Positions 36,169 through 50,100 of a stretch of DNA of 64,000 nucleotides are shown here, one piece after another; positions within the stretch are counted from its first letter, which is position 1; every line of letters starts with the position of its first letter. The notes under the pieces were generated by a model. It was not told the DNA's origin, did no database searches, and saw only the letters and a program-made list of their open reading frames with translations. Origin of the DNA: Spirogloea muscicola (Eukaryota > Streptophyta > Zygnematophyceae > Spirogloeales > Spirogloeaceae); NCBI GenBank assembly GCA_009602725.1, contig WELB01000173.1, positions 178,339-242,338 on the forward strand, written 5' to 3'. The translations under genes were made by a program, and so were the position numbers.

Positions 36169-39100
36169 ATGATGGAGTGGCAGCGGCGGCGCTACCTGGC
36201 CCTCGCCGTCGTCTCTGGCGGCGTGGTGTTTGTCGGAGGCATGCAGTGGCGCCTGAAGCGGGTCCGGAGGGAGCAGCGCGTCCTGCTTGGCGTTGTCGCT
36301 CAGAGCACCCGTGCGGGGGCTGACGGCCAGAAGAAGGAGAGGAAGGTGAGCGCCAGCTCGGCCGCCATGGCAGCTACGTGTCTGTCCGCAACAGCCTTCA
36401 TACTCGTGCACCAATTTGCGTCATTGAAGTCCTGGACACCTCAGGGCATGTCATATGTAACCTGCGCCGGTGGACCCACAAGGATGGGGTGCCTGCCTTT
36501 TCTCAGAGCTGGTCATACACTTTCACGTCAGCTCGTTACTGGCGAGACGGCAGCCTCTGCAGCTGCGATCTTTGAGCTGCATTCTGCAGCACGAAAAGGT
36601 CCCTGAGCTCGGAGAAGCTGCTTGTTGTGCTTCACCAGGTTGCCGTGGACAGACTGTTTGCCAGTCGTCTCGCAAGCATCCTTCGTGTTTGCGTTCCGTC
36701 CTTTCTCTCGCGGGAGGCTTTCTATGTGTTCCTCCAGTCTGGACTCCTTGTGTGCCGCACCCTGCTCACAGGCAAGAGCTCAACGCATCATAGGATCCAC
36801 GACAAGGTCTGGGTTGTGAGCTAGCAGGTCTAGCCCGCTGCTCCTGCTCAGGTTGCTGGTTGGTTGCCTTCTGATTTATTCAGCTAGAGTGCAGCTGCTA
36901 AAAATCTCGTGCATGCTCGTGCAGATCGAATAGCGGCCCTGGAAGGTGTGGCAGGACAATCAGTTGTCTCTAAGGTATGCATCCGAAGTTGTACTTCTAC
37001 TGCTACTCAGATCTTCAGAACCTTAGCTTAATCGGCGCTTTCCTCCAAAGAATTGAATGTTATATTGCTTATAATTGCTTTCTTGTGCTCTCTACAGCAG
37101 ACTAGCACAAGTATGCTAAGTATACAGCAGAACGCAGTAGAATCATAGGACACCACCTGCTCTGTGCTGTTTCACCACAGGATTGGCCGGTATTTGCGGA
37201 CATGCTTTGGAATTTTGCAGGGACTGCAGTCCCAGCAGCCTTTGTCAACAGCGGCCTCAAGTATATGCAGTCCTTGATAAGTCTGGGCTTCCGCCAGCGA
37301 TTGACTGAACACATTCATAGCAGATACTTGGCAAATCGAGTCTACTACGTAGCCTCCACCTTGGGCGGCCTTTCCAATGCAGATCAAGTAAGGCTCCGCC
37401 CCAGAGCACAGTGCTTCACATCTGCTGAGCAAGCAACCTCCCTCCCTCCCCTTCCTATCTCTCCCCCTCTCAGTCTTTTGACCCCTACTTTCATATCTTT
37501 CTCCCGCTCTTGTTGGCGTATGTGGCTCAAAACCCCGCCCTTCCAAGCTTCTGCTTTGCTTCTCCCCACAGAAGTCCCAAGGTTACTGGTTATCAAGCAT
37601 TGGCGCTGTTGACTCTTCGCTCGCTAGCCCTAAGCCTTTGAGTGTACCCAAGGATCACCTTGTTTTCCCCTTCCGAGATTCCTAGCTGCCCACCCAACAG
37701 TTAACCCCCTCCAAACCCCCGCTTTCCCCAATGGAAGTCAGTCTGATGTGAAGGTCCTCTTTTCAAGGGCCGTTTTACTTGGTTCTTAGTTGGGTGCTGA
37801 CTTTCATACTGTCCTCCCTTTTTTCCAAAAAGCACTTTATGAGGTGGACCAGTGTTTGTCTGCAGAGGATAACAGAGGACGTCGATCGGTTTGCCACTTC
37901 CGTGAGTGAGCTGTTCTCGTACACCTTCAAGCCCGTGCTTGATATCATCCTCTTCACACGCTCCTTATCGCAGACAATTGGGTGAATTATCTCCTCATTC
38001 AAAATCCTGCCTTGCTATTTTCTGCAGTTCTTGTATCCAGCTTCAGTGACTTTCAAACTCCTGGCATTCCTGCTGATGCTCACATTTTGCGCCACAGATA
38101 CAAAGGCCAATTTATGCTCTATGGCTATTTCCTACTTTGCTCAGCATTTCTGCGGGCCATTAGTCCTCCGCTTGCTCTAATGACCGCTCAAGAAGCAGCA
38201 CTATCTGGCAACTTCCGCAATGCACACCAAAGGTGAGCAGGTTAATCAAAGCTAGAACAGTCAGTTCCGATTAATGTTCGAGCATGGGCAGGAATGAGGG
38301 TGATAATCGTAAATGTCTCAAGAACTAGATCACAGCTGGCAATTGATTGCACATTATCAAATGGCCTTTGCAAAGGCTGGTTGCCCACGCGGAGGAGGTT
38401 GCTTTCAATGACCCCCCTGGAGGAGACACGGAACGCCTCATTCTAAATGATCATCTCTACCGTCTCCTGCGACATGCGCGACTCTCTGCTTTCCAGAGGC
38501 TAGTACAGCAGGTGGGATGAAGGACTTGAGTTGCTCTGGGGATGTCGTGTGTGGGTGGCTTTACCAATCAGGCGCTGATAAATGCTGTTTCGTATCTCAC
38601 ATGCTTTGATTTGTGCCAGGTGGCCGATGGATACATGGTCAAATATGCAGCGTCCATCATTGGGCTCTGCGTATATGCAGCACCCATATATTTCAGCTCT
38701 GAGGTAAGTCTCTGTCATCTTACAAGGTCATGCCCTGCTGTATATGCTGACACCTTGGTCATGTCGTCATCATATCGCACGTGGTACTTAGTGGAGGTGC
38801 TGCAAGTAGTCTAAGAGTCATGATTCTTGGTTGGCTGATTGATCCACCCATGAGCTCTCTGGTCATGCATCCGTGCCTGTGCCACCTACTCATTCTGTTC
38901 ATCAGTGTTGCACCACACGAGCTCGTGACTTACCTGCCAAGTCCCACTATGTCACAGAGAGCAAATCAGAAGACACTCACTGGCGACTACATCCGCTCCA
39001 TGCGTCTCATGATGGTACGTGAATCTAACTTGTTCCATGAATGTTAGCCCTGTTGTTTTGCTCTCTTCAGGTGCCAGTGTTAGACTAGTGGCTCCTGCAG

Positions 39101-41192
39101 TGACCATGTTGGAGTAGGATCAAGTGACACCTGCTAATAGCTCCAGTGGTGACTGTCATGACAGAACACGTCTACTGCCATAGGGCAGCTAGTGTTGATA
39201 TACAAGCGTGTCACATCTCTGGCAGGAGTGACTTCACGAGTGTCTGAGCTGCTTGAGTCAGTAAGTCACAGCTGCCCTACTGGAGCCACAAAGTCCTGCA
39301 AAGTTCTGCAAACCTCTTCAGTTATGCTTATTAATGATGAATTTGCTTACAATGTAAAGTTGGGCTTGCTGTGCTTGTGTAGCCTTAGAATTGGTATGTA
39401 CTGCACCATGTGGTATGTCCTCTCAAGCCTATTCGGAAGCCTCCGTGCCTGCTGTCGCCTATCTGAACATGGAGCATGAGAGATGTGTTACAGGTGAAGC
39501 AGTTGAGCACAAAGGAGGGACAAAAGCGAGCTAATATCATGAAGCCGGCAGCAGTGCTCGAAGGCTCAGTGGAGGCACGGAAGCAAGCTGAAGCAGAGCT
39601 GCCGGACACTGAGTCGCCACCTCCTCCCCGGATGCTGTTTGGGTCCAACATCAGGTACTTGCACTTGTCTTTCTTTGCACTGTGTACATGACTAAAAGTC
39701 GAGCTGTTACTGTGGTTCAAACCACCTTATGGTTATGAGTCTCTTCTGCCACTTTCAATGACATGATTGCAGATTTGACCGTGTCACCATACACTCGCCT
39801 GACGGGACCCTCCTTGTTCGAGAATTGACTTTTGAGGTCTTACAGGGGCAGTCGACCATCCTGATGGGCCCAAATGGGAGGCACGCTACTCAACCATAAC
39901 AATAGCTGAGAGCTTGCTCTGCTTCTGCTTTATGTAAATTCACATTGCATTCCGGGCCTTCTGTTCTTCACCGGCTGACTTGTAGATTGCAGCAGCTGCA
40001 TCTAGCACCTCTGCTCACTCTAATTGGTGTTATCGTGTGCTCGCAGTGGGAAGTCGTCTCTGTTTCGCCTTCTGGCTGAGTTGTGGCCATTGCAATGTGG
40101 CACAATAACTCGGCCGCATAGAGGCGACATCTTCTACCTTTCTCAGGTACATGATACATGTTGTAGAAGCAAGCAAGTGCTTGTCTGAACATATTTGCAA
40201 ATTTGTCATAGGATTATCGTTGGATGCTCGTACATTTTAGCTGAGGCTGGTCTCTCATTCACTTCCAATGTCTCATTCATAGCGGCCTTATGTGGTGAGG
40301 GGATCACTACGAGATCAAGTGCGGTACCCTCAATTACCAGTAGCAATAGCTCGAGCGACTGCCAAGCACTATGGCCACAAGCGCGTGTCGCAAACTTCTG
40401 ATGCTGCTGATGACGAGAGAGTCTCTCAAGCACTTTCTGCAACCGAGATTGGGTACCTTATGCACCGAGGAGATGGCTTGGACCAAATGCAGGTGAGTCT
40501 ATACTAGGCTCATGTAGGCAGTAGCATCAGCTAATCCAAACCAAGTGATGTCTGGGTTGGCGAATTCCTTGTAGCTGCTCCGTGTTCCGTACTCTGTTTT
40601 CAGCAAGACCTATATACAAATTTGTACCTGGTTCTGACAACTTCAAACTTTCCTGCATGCTTTGCAAGAATTGGGAGGAGACGCTTTCGGGTGGTGAAAG
40701 GCAGCGATTGGCCATTGCACGCGTTCTCTACCACAGACCCAAGTGGGACATGCACCCCATTCCTGCTCAGGACAGTAACACGTAGATACCTGTGGCATTG
40801 GATCAGGCTTGTTCAACTCACAGGCGTTGGTTGCGGCGTCCTAATGCCTAGCAAGTCACTGTGTTCAGGTATGCAGTGCTGGATGAATGCACCTCAGCAG
40901 TAAGTGCTGATGGGGAGGAGCACCTCTACAAGTTGCTACAGGAAGCCGGCATCACTATGTTATCAATCGCTCACAGACCTGCCCTCAAGAGGTCACTACC
41001 CCACCATTCACGTGTTTGGGGAGATCACCACAAATGTGTTGTCTTGGGTAACATTGGCTGCAACTTGCTGCAGTTACACTACAAAGTTTTGCTCTAATCT
41101 ACTGCCCTTTTCTGGCATGCAGCTATCACCAGGCCATTTTGACTTTTGATGGGGATCGTGGATGGTCGTACGAGAAAATCACAAGGCCATGA
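36169..41192 (+). CDS. ABC transporter, subfamily D (peroxisomal half-transporter)
   Basis: ABCD proteins import fatty acyl-CoAs into peroxisomes as dimers of half-transporters. Exon 1 (36169-36345) carries an N-terminal hydrophobic segment. The membrane domain follows in many exons: KLLVVLHQVAVDRLFASRLA, SREAFYVFLQSGLLVCRTLL, MLWNFAGTAVPAAFVNSGLK, RITEDVDRFATSVSELFSYT, RAISPPLALMTAQEAALSGN, FRNAHQRLVAHAEEVAFND and TGDYIRSMRLMM. The nucleotide-binding domain has RFDRVTIHSPDGTLL, Walker A GPNGSGKSS, RPYVVRGSLRDQVRYP, signature LSGGERQRLAIARVLYHRPK, Walker B/D-loop AVLDECTSAVS and H-loop SIAHRPALK. It ends GDRGWSYEKITRP. The Walker A motif is split by a GC-AG intron (39881-40046). The first codon is one of two adjacent ATGs. 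Confidence 0.93.
37389..37865 (+). other. Long pyrimidine-rich intron of the ABCD gene
   Basis: This intron lies between the SNADQ and RITEDVD exons. At about 475 bp it is longer than its neighbours and contains a CT-rich tract (37440-37510). No element is recognised in it. Confidence 0.6.
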
Positions 41193-42330
41193 ACAGGTGG
41201 GTTGGCTGTGGTGCTTGTTGCTTTATGAGTACTTCGTTCATTATGTAAAATTGCAGGACATGCTTCTCAGGGAGCAATCAAGAAGTCTTCTTGCTTGTCA
41301 CGCTTGTACTGTGTTTGCTGTTCTTATTCTGGTATAATACAGGTAAAGTAGAAAGGCTCACTAAGAGTGCAGCTGATTATGCTTTAGCAGGCTCGATGGC
41401 TTATGTCAAGAATGTACTTGCAGCACAAGGAGCAACCTTGTACATCTGTTCAGTGTCTGTGCCAATTCGTTAAGGAGTTGCTCCTTAAGCTGGGAAATGT
41501 AGGTACATATTGGTCATCTCTATCAGACGTTCTGGTAGTTTGAGGCTCAGCGTTATGGACATCAACCCCAATTGTTTAGTAGAGCACAGACATCTGACAG
41601 CACTATAGCCACCAGCGCAATCTAATGACCCCCTAGCATAGTGATGGGTGATTCTACTTGTTGATGCCAATCCATTTAGTGAGCGTGCTGAGCACGTGTA
41701 GCTCTTTGTTGATCGTAGGCCTAGTGACTACCACATGGACGTAGTGGATGCTCTACCAGTTGCGGTGGAAAGACAATGCCCATTAGAACATGTTGGGACA
41801 TATTTATTCCCTAGCCATTGGGCGATACAGCATGATTATCCCGGCCCTTGAGCGAGGACAACAGATTACCTATCAAGGCCGGGCATCCACTTCAACTCAC
41901 CACTGATTGTAAGGGCTTTTACAAGAGTGGCTGCAGCTGCAGCGCAGGGCGAGTTAAGGGCTGTAGTTGAAGGGGTTGGTGGGGGATTGCAAAAGGGGTG
42001 GCCCAAGCAAGCAAGGCGGTTGCAGATTCGCATGTACCTGGTTTACCATTACCTGCTCCTGTGCATACATCTGGCTAATTAATGCTTCCATTCTGTTGCC
42101 CGGGCGATGGCCTGAGCTGGATGAGGTTTGAAATTGCATGTGGTATCATCAACCCAGGGGATGGGAAGGCAGGCATCTTTAGCTGGATGCTGTCGTCTTC
42201 CATGAACGAACCGAAAATGATCGCTTAAGTGCAGTAACAGCAACATCTTCTCCACTGACAGGCCAATTCTGTGAATCACCTCCGCTTGCCCTCTCTTTCT
42301 ACTCCTGTGCATGTGCACTGGGCGCCTTCT
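41193..42330. other. Intergenic region downstream of ABCD
   Basis: AT-richer sequence with no convincing coding exon, RNA gene or repeat. It presumably includes the ABCD 3'UTR. Confidence 0.5.
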
Positions 42331-42339
42331 GTATTGTAC

Positions 42340-42699
42340 GGCCAGTGGGAGAAGAAATAGCTATTCCAACAATGTGACGGTTGTGAGAGGCCAGCCCGAA
42401 GGAATGAACAAGGGAGAGAGGAGTGGCCAGTCCTTGTGGAACTGGCCAGGCCTGTCACCAAGATGGTGGGCAGCCCGGGTGCGTCCCCCCGGGCTCGGCA
42501 CAGCTGTCTGATCAGCCAGCCGACTTGGAGTTTCGCGACGGAAGCCCGGGCCCCAAATGGGTGGCGGGCGGCGACGAGCTTCCCAGCATGGTCAGGAGCC
42601 TGCAACGGGCTACCGCCTGGCTGTTCACACTTAGGGAGAGCCATATTCCTCTGCTACAGGACGCACACGGGGTCATCGCAAGACGATAAGTGCTAGCCC
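42340..42699. mobile_element. LINE-like fragment with a short unrecognised open frame
   Basis: It starts with the stem-loop GGTTGTGAGAGGCCAGCCC (about 42380, minus orientation). A plus-strand frame (42423-42689) contains GPKWVAGGDELPSMVRSL and is GC-rich and protein-like, but I cannot place it. Confidence 0.35.
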
Positions 42700-43005
42700 A
42701 AAGTGTGAACAGAAAAAAATATCTCGTGTATAAGAAATAAATGTAGGCCAAATGGCCAAGTACAAAGGCAAGCACATCTAAAGATCTACATAACCTACAG
42801 CAGATTGACCCGCTCAATAACCACGGGTCAAGATGCATGACTACTAGATGCCAGAAACGGAGCCCCTCTGCCACCAACTAGAGCTCGCCCAGCTTTCTGG
42901 TGCAAGGCACTAGCCAGAGCACGCTGCAAACAGGCCGGAACTCGTCGTCGCAAGAGCGACAGATATGCAGCTGGCAAGCCCATCTCAGCCGAAAACACTT
43001 AAGTG
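42700..43005 (-). mobile_element. LINE family A, 3' fragment
   Basis: The minus-strand sequence matches 60035-60350 of the long family A element block by block (CGGCTGAGATGGGCTTGCC, GCATATCTGTCGCTCTTG, CCACTTGGCC equivalents), covering the last codons and most of the 3'UTR. Confidence 0.75.
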
Positions 43006-43320
43006 TGAACAGTGAAGAGGGGCTGGCAAAGCCACGCACGCGCGGGTGGCCACCTTGGGCACTTCCGGGCGTCCCACCCTCGCTTAGCTCTTCTTCCCCT
43101 TAGCTCATCTGACATCCTATTGCCTCTTTCACAAGAGAAAGTGCTCGCCCATTGAGGATAGGGTCTGGAAAAGCCAGCCCAAAAAAGAATGAACAGGGTA
43201 CGAGTAGGGGGGCCAGGGGAAGCGCTAAGATATACAAGCACACAAAGAAACAAAGCAGCTACGAATCACTTAGTAACCCCTGCTAAGCAGCCGCAGGTCG
43301 GAGATGCTTTCACAACCCTC
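43006..43320 (-). mobile_element. LINE family B 3'UTR unit
   Basis: CTCGCCCATTGAGGATAGGG, TCTGGAAAAGCCAGCCC and AAAAAAGAATGAAC, then CAGCTACGAATCACT: same order as 12325-12550 and 25015-25230. A second, shorter stem-loop lies at 43020. Confidence 0.7.
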
Positions 43321-44005
43321 GCCCTCTTCAGGCCCCTTCGCAGCTGCTAAGCGTGTTTGGCCCCTTCGAACCTTTGTCAATTCTTTTCGGGCTGGCTTTT
43401 CACAGCCCTTGCCCCCATTGGGAGTGCCACTTCTCTTCTTGTGGTACTGATCGACGCATACAAGGCTGGCGCACCAACGTCAACCGTGTCTGGCTGGGCC
43501 ACGTCCAGCGCGGAGCGCAAGAAGGAGCGGCACTACCATGATCATCCTCGAGGGGACCATCTTTACCCGTGTGCCATGGATATCTATGGAGGCTACGGCG
43601 TGAAATGGTCCTCCCTGATCCAGCATCTGGCCCGGCTGGTTGATGCGCGTCGTCGAAGTCGGGGGGGCAGCTTGGGCCACTCCAGCATTCCGCAGGCCTT
43701 AGTTGCATATTATAGAATGCGGCTCTCGCTTAGTTTGCAGCGCTCGCAAGCATTGGCTCTTCATCAACGTGCAGGGCGCGCTCTAAGTCAGGCCTCCGGC
43801 TTTCGTGGCGGCGCTCCAGCTCCCCAAGTTAGCTTGTCAGATTTGTTTGTGCTCACCCGTGGGTACTAATGTCATCTTAGGTACCTTAGATTAGGTCTCC
43901 GTATTATGTAGCATTGTTTAGTCTGCACTCGACTCTGCCTGAACAATGTATTGGCTTGAATTGGCCTCCCTTTCAATTCATGCGCCCCGCGCGCCTTCTC
44001 TCTCT
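43321..44005 (+). mobile_element. LINE family C, 5'-truncated copy upstream of UPF2
   Basis: A 3'UTR tail (43330-43420, stem-loop GGGCTGGCTTTTCACAGCCC) is followed by the coding end of a family C element. It reads LIDAYKAGAPTSTVSGW, HYHDHPRGDHLYPCAMDIY, RSQALALHQRAGRAL and ends SDLFVLTRGY (stop at 43867). Then comes a 138-bp 3'UTR ending ATGCGCCCCGCGCGCCTTCT. The 3' end lies about 107 bp before the UPF2 ATG, same orientation. The last ~140 bp appear identical to the copy at 21366-21506. Confidence 0.85.
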
Positions 44006-44111
44006 TCAGAAGAACTTGAGTAATACTCAGCGGCCTTACTCTTTCTCGCTCGTCCCGGCCACGCAGCCGCGCCGGCCTGTGCGGCCGGGCGAGCATGGTG
44101 CGCCCGCCCCC

Positions 44112-47100
44112 ATGTCGACGGGCTCCCCGACCGCCACTGCCGCCGCGGCGGCTCCCGCTTCCGATGACGCGCTCTCCACGTCGCCTTCCGAGGCCCCTGG
44201 CTCGTCGGACCGTGCGGCTGAGGCCCGGGAGGCCGCCGCCAGCCGTCGCGCCGCCCGGCTCGCCAACCTGAAGCCCCAGCGGCCTGGTGCGCGGCCTTCT
44301 TGCGCTCCAGATGTCTGGCCAGCCGCAGCCTGATGGCTCTTGACTGCTGCAGCTTCATGCTTGTGCCCGTTTCCAACTACTTGACCACATGCTGCCAACA
44401 CCACGACTCGGCAGGATTGTGGTCGCAAAGGAGGCACCAGTGCTCCTCAACCATGTGCCAGTCGTAAGATTAATGTCGAGCAACAGGCTTGTGCTGACTG
44501 CTGCTTTGAGTTGCTGGTGCAGACCTCCCAAGCCTGCGCAATCTGGACTCTAGCATCAAGCGAAACACTGCAGTGATCAAAAAGCTGCGGCAGGTCAGCG
44601 AAGAACAGAGGGAGTCATTGCTTGAGGAACTGAAAGCCGTCAACCTTTCTAAGTTCATCAGCGAGGCAGTGATTGCACTCTGTGAGGCTAAATTGAAAGC
44701 TGCTGACATCCACGCAGCAGCACAGGTAATAACGTGTCTGTGATACTTTGTACCATTTAGAGGAGTTGACTTTCTTAGCAATCTGCCACCCCTTCTTAAG
44801 TCCATTAATATATTGTCCAGTCATGCTACTAGCTTGTGCGGATTGCGTGTATTGTTCGTCTGATATGTGCTCTTGGCTAATTTGGGTGCACAGGTTTGTG
44901 TATACATGCATCAACAATACAAAGATTTTACCCCAGCCTTGATTCCAAGCCTTGTGAAAGTCGTTATTCCCACTGGCAAAAGCGGTACTGAAGATGGACA
45001 GGCAGATGCTCTCAACACTGTGCGGAAGCGCGGTGCTCTGCGGCTGCTTACTGAGCTTTATTTTCTGGGTCTCTATGATGATGCGACAATCCTGGTGGCA
45101 GTCATTAAGGAGCTTAGCAGCAGGGATATCATGAAGTCTGACAAGGACCGGGATGTCCTTCTTGGAAATATGACCTTGCTTGTCAGCTTCGCACGGCATG
45201 CCCGTCCGCTCTTGAGAATACAACCGAATGAAGCAGAGGCGGAGGTATAAGAAAGACTTCTGCATGATATGGCTTAAGCTGACTAGCCTATAGGGAGGAC
45301 CTATCAATGTGTTGCTTGCAAAGCTGGTGTCCTTATACATCACTCCTTCAGGCTGGGACATGGTCCTTTACTACTTACATCAAACAGCTGCATGGTGCAG
45401 GCCTTTGATGATCTCAGCATTACACAGGAGCAAGAACGGCAGCTGAAGGAGACTCTCACCTCCTTTCATGAGGACTCCCTATCACTCCTCCTCAATGAGC
45501 ACAATGTATGCCATCATGAACATGATGTAACAATCAGGTGTTTGTGTGTTGCTCATCTTTGTTTAAGTGATAGTCACATACATATACTTGTGTCTGTGAC
45601 TTGATAGATAGGTGCAAATCGGTGGAGAATGGCAATGATGGTCGGCCTCAGAATGAGTCATGTTGACATCTCAGACACCTGAGTGTCAGTTGCACGCGAA
45701 TTTGGCAGTTGCTCAGGGAGAAGGACAGAGAAAATGAAAGAGTCCTCCTCAACAAAGGAGAGCTGAATGAGGAGGTTACGGCAGCATATGAACGTAAGCG
45801 TAAAGCTTGTGAGCAGCTATTTCGGAGTGTCTCTTCGTAAGCAGTTCTTCACCACCATCCTGCATGTCTGCATACTTCCATAAAATTCGTGCTGCCAACA
45901 AGTACCTGCAGTACCAATGAAGTCGGGATGTTGAGCATCTAAGTAGCACAGCGTCAGTCGTCTAATACAGCGCCACACATTGGTAGTCAATAACAGCCGT
46001 GTGTTGTCACCCTGTACAGCCTAGCAGAGGCTCTGAGCAAGGAAATGCCTGCACTTCCAGAGGACAGCAGGACTACACGAATTGCAGGTGGGCTAGAAGC
46101 TAATACGTCAGGCGCAAGCAAGGACCGCGTCCTAGAGCCTATTTGGGATGACGAAGACTCTCGCATATTCTATGAAGACTTGCCAGATCTGAGGTTCACC
46201 ACCTTTTGCCATGGGCACTATCTTGTTGATTGAGGCTTGGAGTAGTTGCCATTCACAATGCTGTGTCCTTTGCATATAGAACCACTTGATGCACCTATGA
46301 CCTTGCCTTGAGCTGTGCTGGTGGGAGTAGCATTCACATTATCAGCTGGTGTTGCTTCTAGTGAATGTCACAGCCCAGCAGACCTGAGCTACTTCTTTCC
46401 CGCTTCCCCAGAGTCCTAGTACCAGCGGTGCTGCTCGGAGACAGTGATCCACGAAACACTGACAGAGATGTGGTAGAGCCCTCAGTGCTGGAGACCTTCG
46501 AGTTATCCTCTCTAGAGATGCAAGATGGGATCAACTGCTTGAGAGAGCAAACGAACAGCACAAGCAAAGCTTCTTGTAGACATGAGATTGATATTTGCGT
46601 TAAAAGGACATAAGGCTGAACGCAAGTCTACCTTCTTGGCAGGAAAGCATTGTCGAGCTCAAGGACGATGCTGTGATCACCATCGAACAACAGGGTGATG
46701 GTGGCACTTCAGGAGATGGGAGGAGCAAGGGCAAGCTCAAAGACGAAGAAAAGGACAAGGAAAAGGACAAGGAAAGCGAGAAGGAAGGGGAGAAGGAGAA
46801 GACTAAGGCCTCAGATGCAGCAAGTCTGGATAATCTACTTCTACGATTGCCAACGTGTGTTAGTCGTGATCTTATTGACCAGCTCACGGTGCTTCACGTC
46901 ATCCCTGCCATTTGTTGTCGGGTTGAGCTTGCTGAAGGAGACTATGGCGAGCTTGATTTGCAACTGTTGTAGAGTTGTGTTTAATGATGAACTAAGGGGC
47001 ACTGCAAAATGCTTCATATTATTTCCACTTTTCAAGCTTGTTTTGGTCATGCTGAAGGGTCAGCCTCACCACAGAAGCACTCACGGTATTCAGCTGCTAT

Positions 47101-50100
47101 TGCCAGGTTGAGTTCTGCTACTTGAACTCAAAGGGAGCAAGAAGGAAGCTTGTCCGGTCTCTTTTTGCAGTCCCTCGCACGGCTCTGGAGCTGTTGCCCT
47201 ACTATTCGCGGATGGTAGCCACTCTCAATGCTTACATGAAGGATGTTGCTCCTCAGTTGCTTGCCCTCCTTGAAGAGGAGTTCAATTTTCTGTTGAATAA
47301 GAAGGTAAGGTGTCGTGCATGTTGCCTGGACAACTGCACCTATCTTACATTGGGATCGTTTACCTGACAAATGGCCTGTACTGTCACTCCAACAATAGTC
47401 CATAGCCAGCCATGCGCAGGGTTAACAGGAAGCCATTCTGTCACATCCCTGTGCAGGACCAAATGAACGTAGAAGTGAGGATTCGCAATATCAGGTTTCT
47501 GGGTGAGCTAGGAAAGTTCAGAGTGGCCCAAGCAGGCCAACTGTTCAGCTGCCTCAAGGTACTCTACTGGATCTCTCATGTGTGCTCCTCCATCACACAC
47601 CATGCTTCTGCATACAGGGTTGCTAATTTAGCTGGTCATACTGCAGGCATGTCTGGACGACTTCAGCCATCACAACATTGAAGTAGCGTGCGCGCTTCTG
47701 GAAACCAGCGGGAGGTACTTTGCACGACTACCAGAGACAAGTGTGCGCATGGGCAACATGCTTGACATCATGATGCGTCTGCGCAATGCGAAGAATCTGG
47801 ATGTTCGCCAATCTACACTTGTGGAGAATGCATACTATCAATGTCGCCCACCTGAACGCTCCGCTAGAGTAGCCAAGATACGACCTGCTCTGCACCAGGT
47901 AAGCTAGAACAGCCAACAGACCCTTGGAATTACTGATAATGAGCTACTGTTGCTTTAGATGCCTGCTGCCTCCTCATGACATCCATTAAGATAGCAATAT
48001 CTTGTGCTCGTCAGTATACTGATGCATCATCAGCACAGCATATCAATCTGCATCTTCATATGAAAGTTGTATGAGGTAGAGCATTTATGTTGCTTGTCCT
48101 GGCTGAGGAGCCGGAGAATTGGCAGCAATGATTACGTCCATAAGTGTCGCGCAGTACATACGGAGGCTTCTTTTCGTAGAGTTGGACCGTACAAGCATCG
48201 AGCGCATCCTTCGCCAAGTCCGGAAGCTGCCATGGCAGCAGTGTGAGGCCTACTTGCTCAAATGTCTCATGAAGGTCCACCGTGGCAAGTATTCGCAAGT
48301 ACATCTGGTGGCCTCTCTAACAGCTGGCCTCAGCCGATACCACGACGCTTTCAGCATTGCAGTTGTTGACCAGGTGCTTGCTGAACGCCTCCGCTTATAT
48401 GGCCATGTTGGCATGCTGCTTCAAAGTACATGCAGGCATGGCTTCTGAATAATGAGCTTCAATATAATTGGGTCTAATTTTGACACTGTACGAGATCTTG
48501 TTGCCATCTGCAGCTGCTGGAGGAGGTTCGACTTGGCCTTGAAGTCAACAAGTACCGCATGCAACAGCGCAGGCTTACAGCAATGCGCTTCTTAGGAGAG
48601 CTGTACAATTATCGACTAATTGATTCTGGTGTCATTTTTGATACACTCTATCTCATCCTCTTCTGTGGTCATGGAACACCAGAGGTAAGCCGTGTGAACA
48701 TGCCTTCCTACTTGAGACCCCACTTGGCTTTCTTTTGCCTCACACTCTGCTTGCTCCTCAGTTTTACCTGATACCAATATGATTGTAGACATGTCTCCTT
48801 ACATGAGACTTCAACAAGCAGCTTGAGACCGTGATTGTCGCAGCAAGAAGCACTAGATCCACCTGAGGATTGCTTCCGCATTCGGCTGGTCATTGTGCTA
48901 CTCGAGACCTGCGGTCAATACTTCGATCGCGGATCAACTAAGCGGCGGCTGGATCATTTCCTCGTCTACTTTCAGCGCTACATTCTGTCAAAGATTGGAA
49001 CTCCGCTTGATCTTGAATTTGACCTACAGGTAAGAATGCTAGACGCGATGCACTGCACCTCCTAATGTGATTCAGCGGACTCTGCAGAGACATTCACATG
49101 TTTGTTCCTTGTATTCAACACAGGATCTATTTGCGGAGCTGCGGCCAAAGCTTGTCCGATATGGTACCTTTGAAGAAGCACAACAAGCGGTCTTGGAGAT
49201 AGAAGCTTTGGAGGCCAAGGCCACTGCTAATAATGATACTGCTGCGGCTACAGCTTTGTCACAAGTGAATGGCACAAAGACCACCCTTACTGCTGTTGAG
49301 GAAGAGGGTGAAGGTGATTCTGAGAGTGACAGGGAAAGCATCACGAGCTTGGATGACGAGGAGGAGGGCGACAGGGAAGACACTGCAGATAGGCGGGACG
49401 AGGAAGATGATGCAGACCGTGACACAGATGAGGGGGATGATCATCCGCCGGTGTTGGATGAGAATGAAGATCACGTGAAGCTAAGGCAACAGGTTGTCTT
49501 TTGAATCCTTCAGCTGGCAGACGGGATTCTGTAGCTTGGAACTCGTGCCAGTTGGCTGATAATTGTCCATGCTACTTCAGTAGCAGGTCCATGCTACTGA
49601 ACCCGCCTTAGCTGTTCTGCTGGCTTCTGGTGCAGCGTGCATGGGTGGTGGATCCTGAAGAAGAAGCCTCCTTTGAGCGTGAGATGCGGGCACTCATGCA
49701 GGAGAGTCTGGACGCTCGCAAGCTTGAGCCTCGAGCACGGGCTTTGAATATGAGCATACCTCTCAGTCTACTGGAGAGCTCCAGGGGCAATGCTGAGGTG
49801 GGGTCTGGAAGCCCAGACTCGTCTGATGGAATGGACAGCAGAAAGGACAATGCAATGACTTTCAAGTTGGTTATCAGAAAGGGCAACAAGCAGCAAGCAA
49901 AGCAGCTCATGATTCCCAAGGAGTCTGCTCTTGCTCAGGCATCGCGACGCAAAGTACGTGCTCTTCACACCCAATTACTTGGATGTCTTCTGTCGTGTTG
50001 AGGAAGAATATCTCTCTAGCAGCTGGAGAGCATGTTGATCCTTATCACAAGCCTGCATGCACGCTTACTACTCTTCTGTAGTTGCGGGCTCTGCCAGTTC

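Noticed and set aside
35211-36323. Apparent 370-codon frame spanning the gap
   Set aside because: It exists only because Ns are translated as unknown residues; real content is LINE sequence on one side and the ABCD upstream region on the other.
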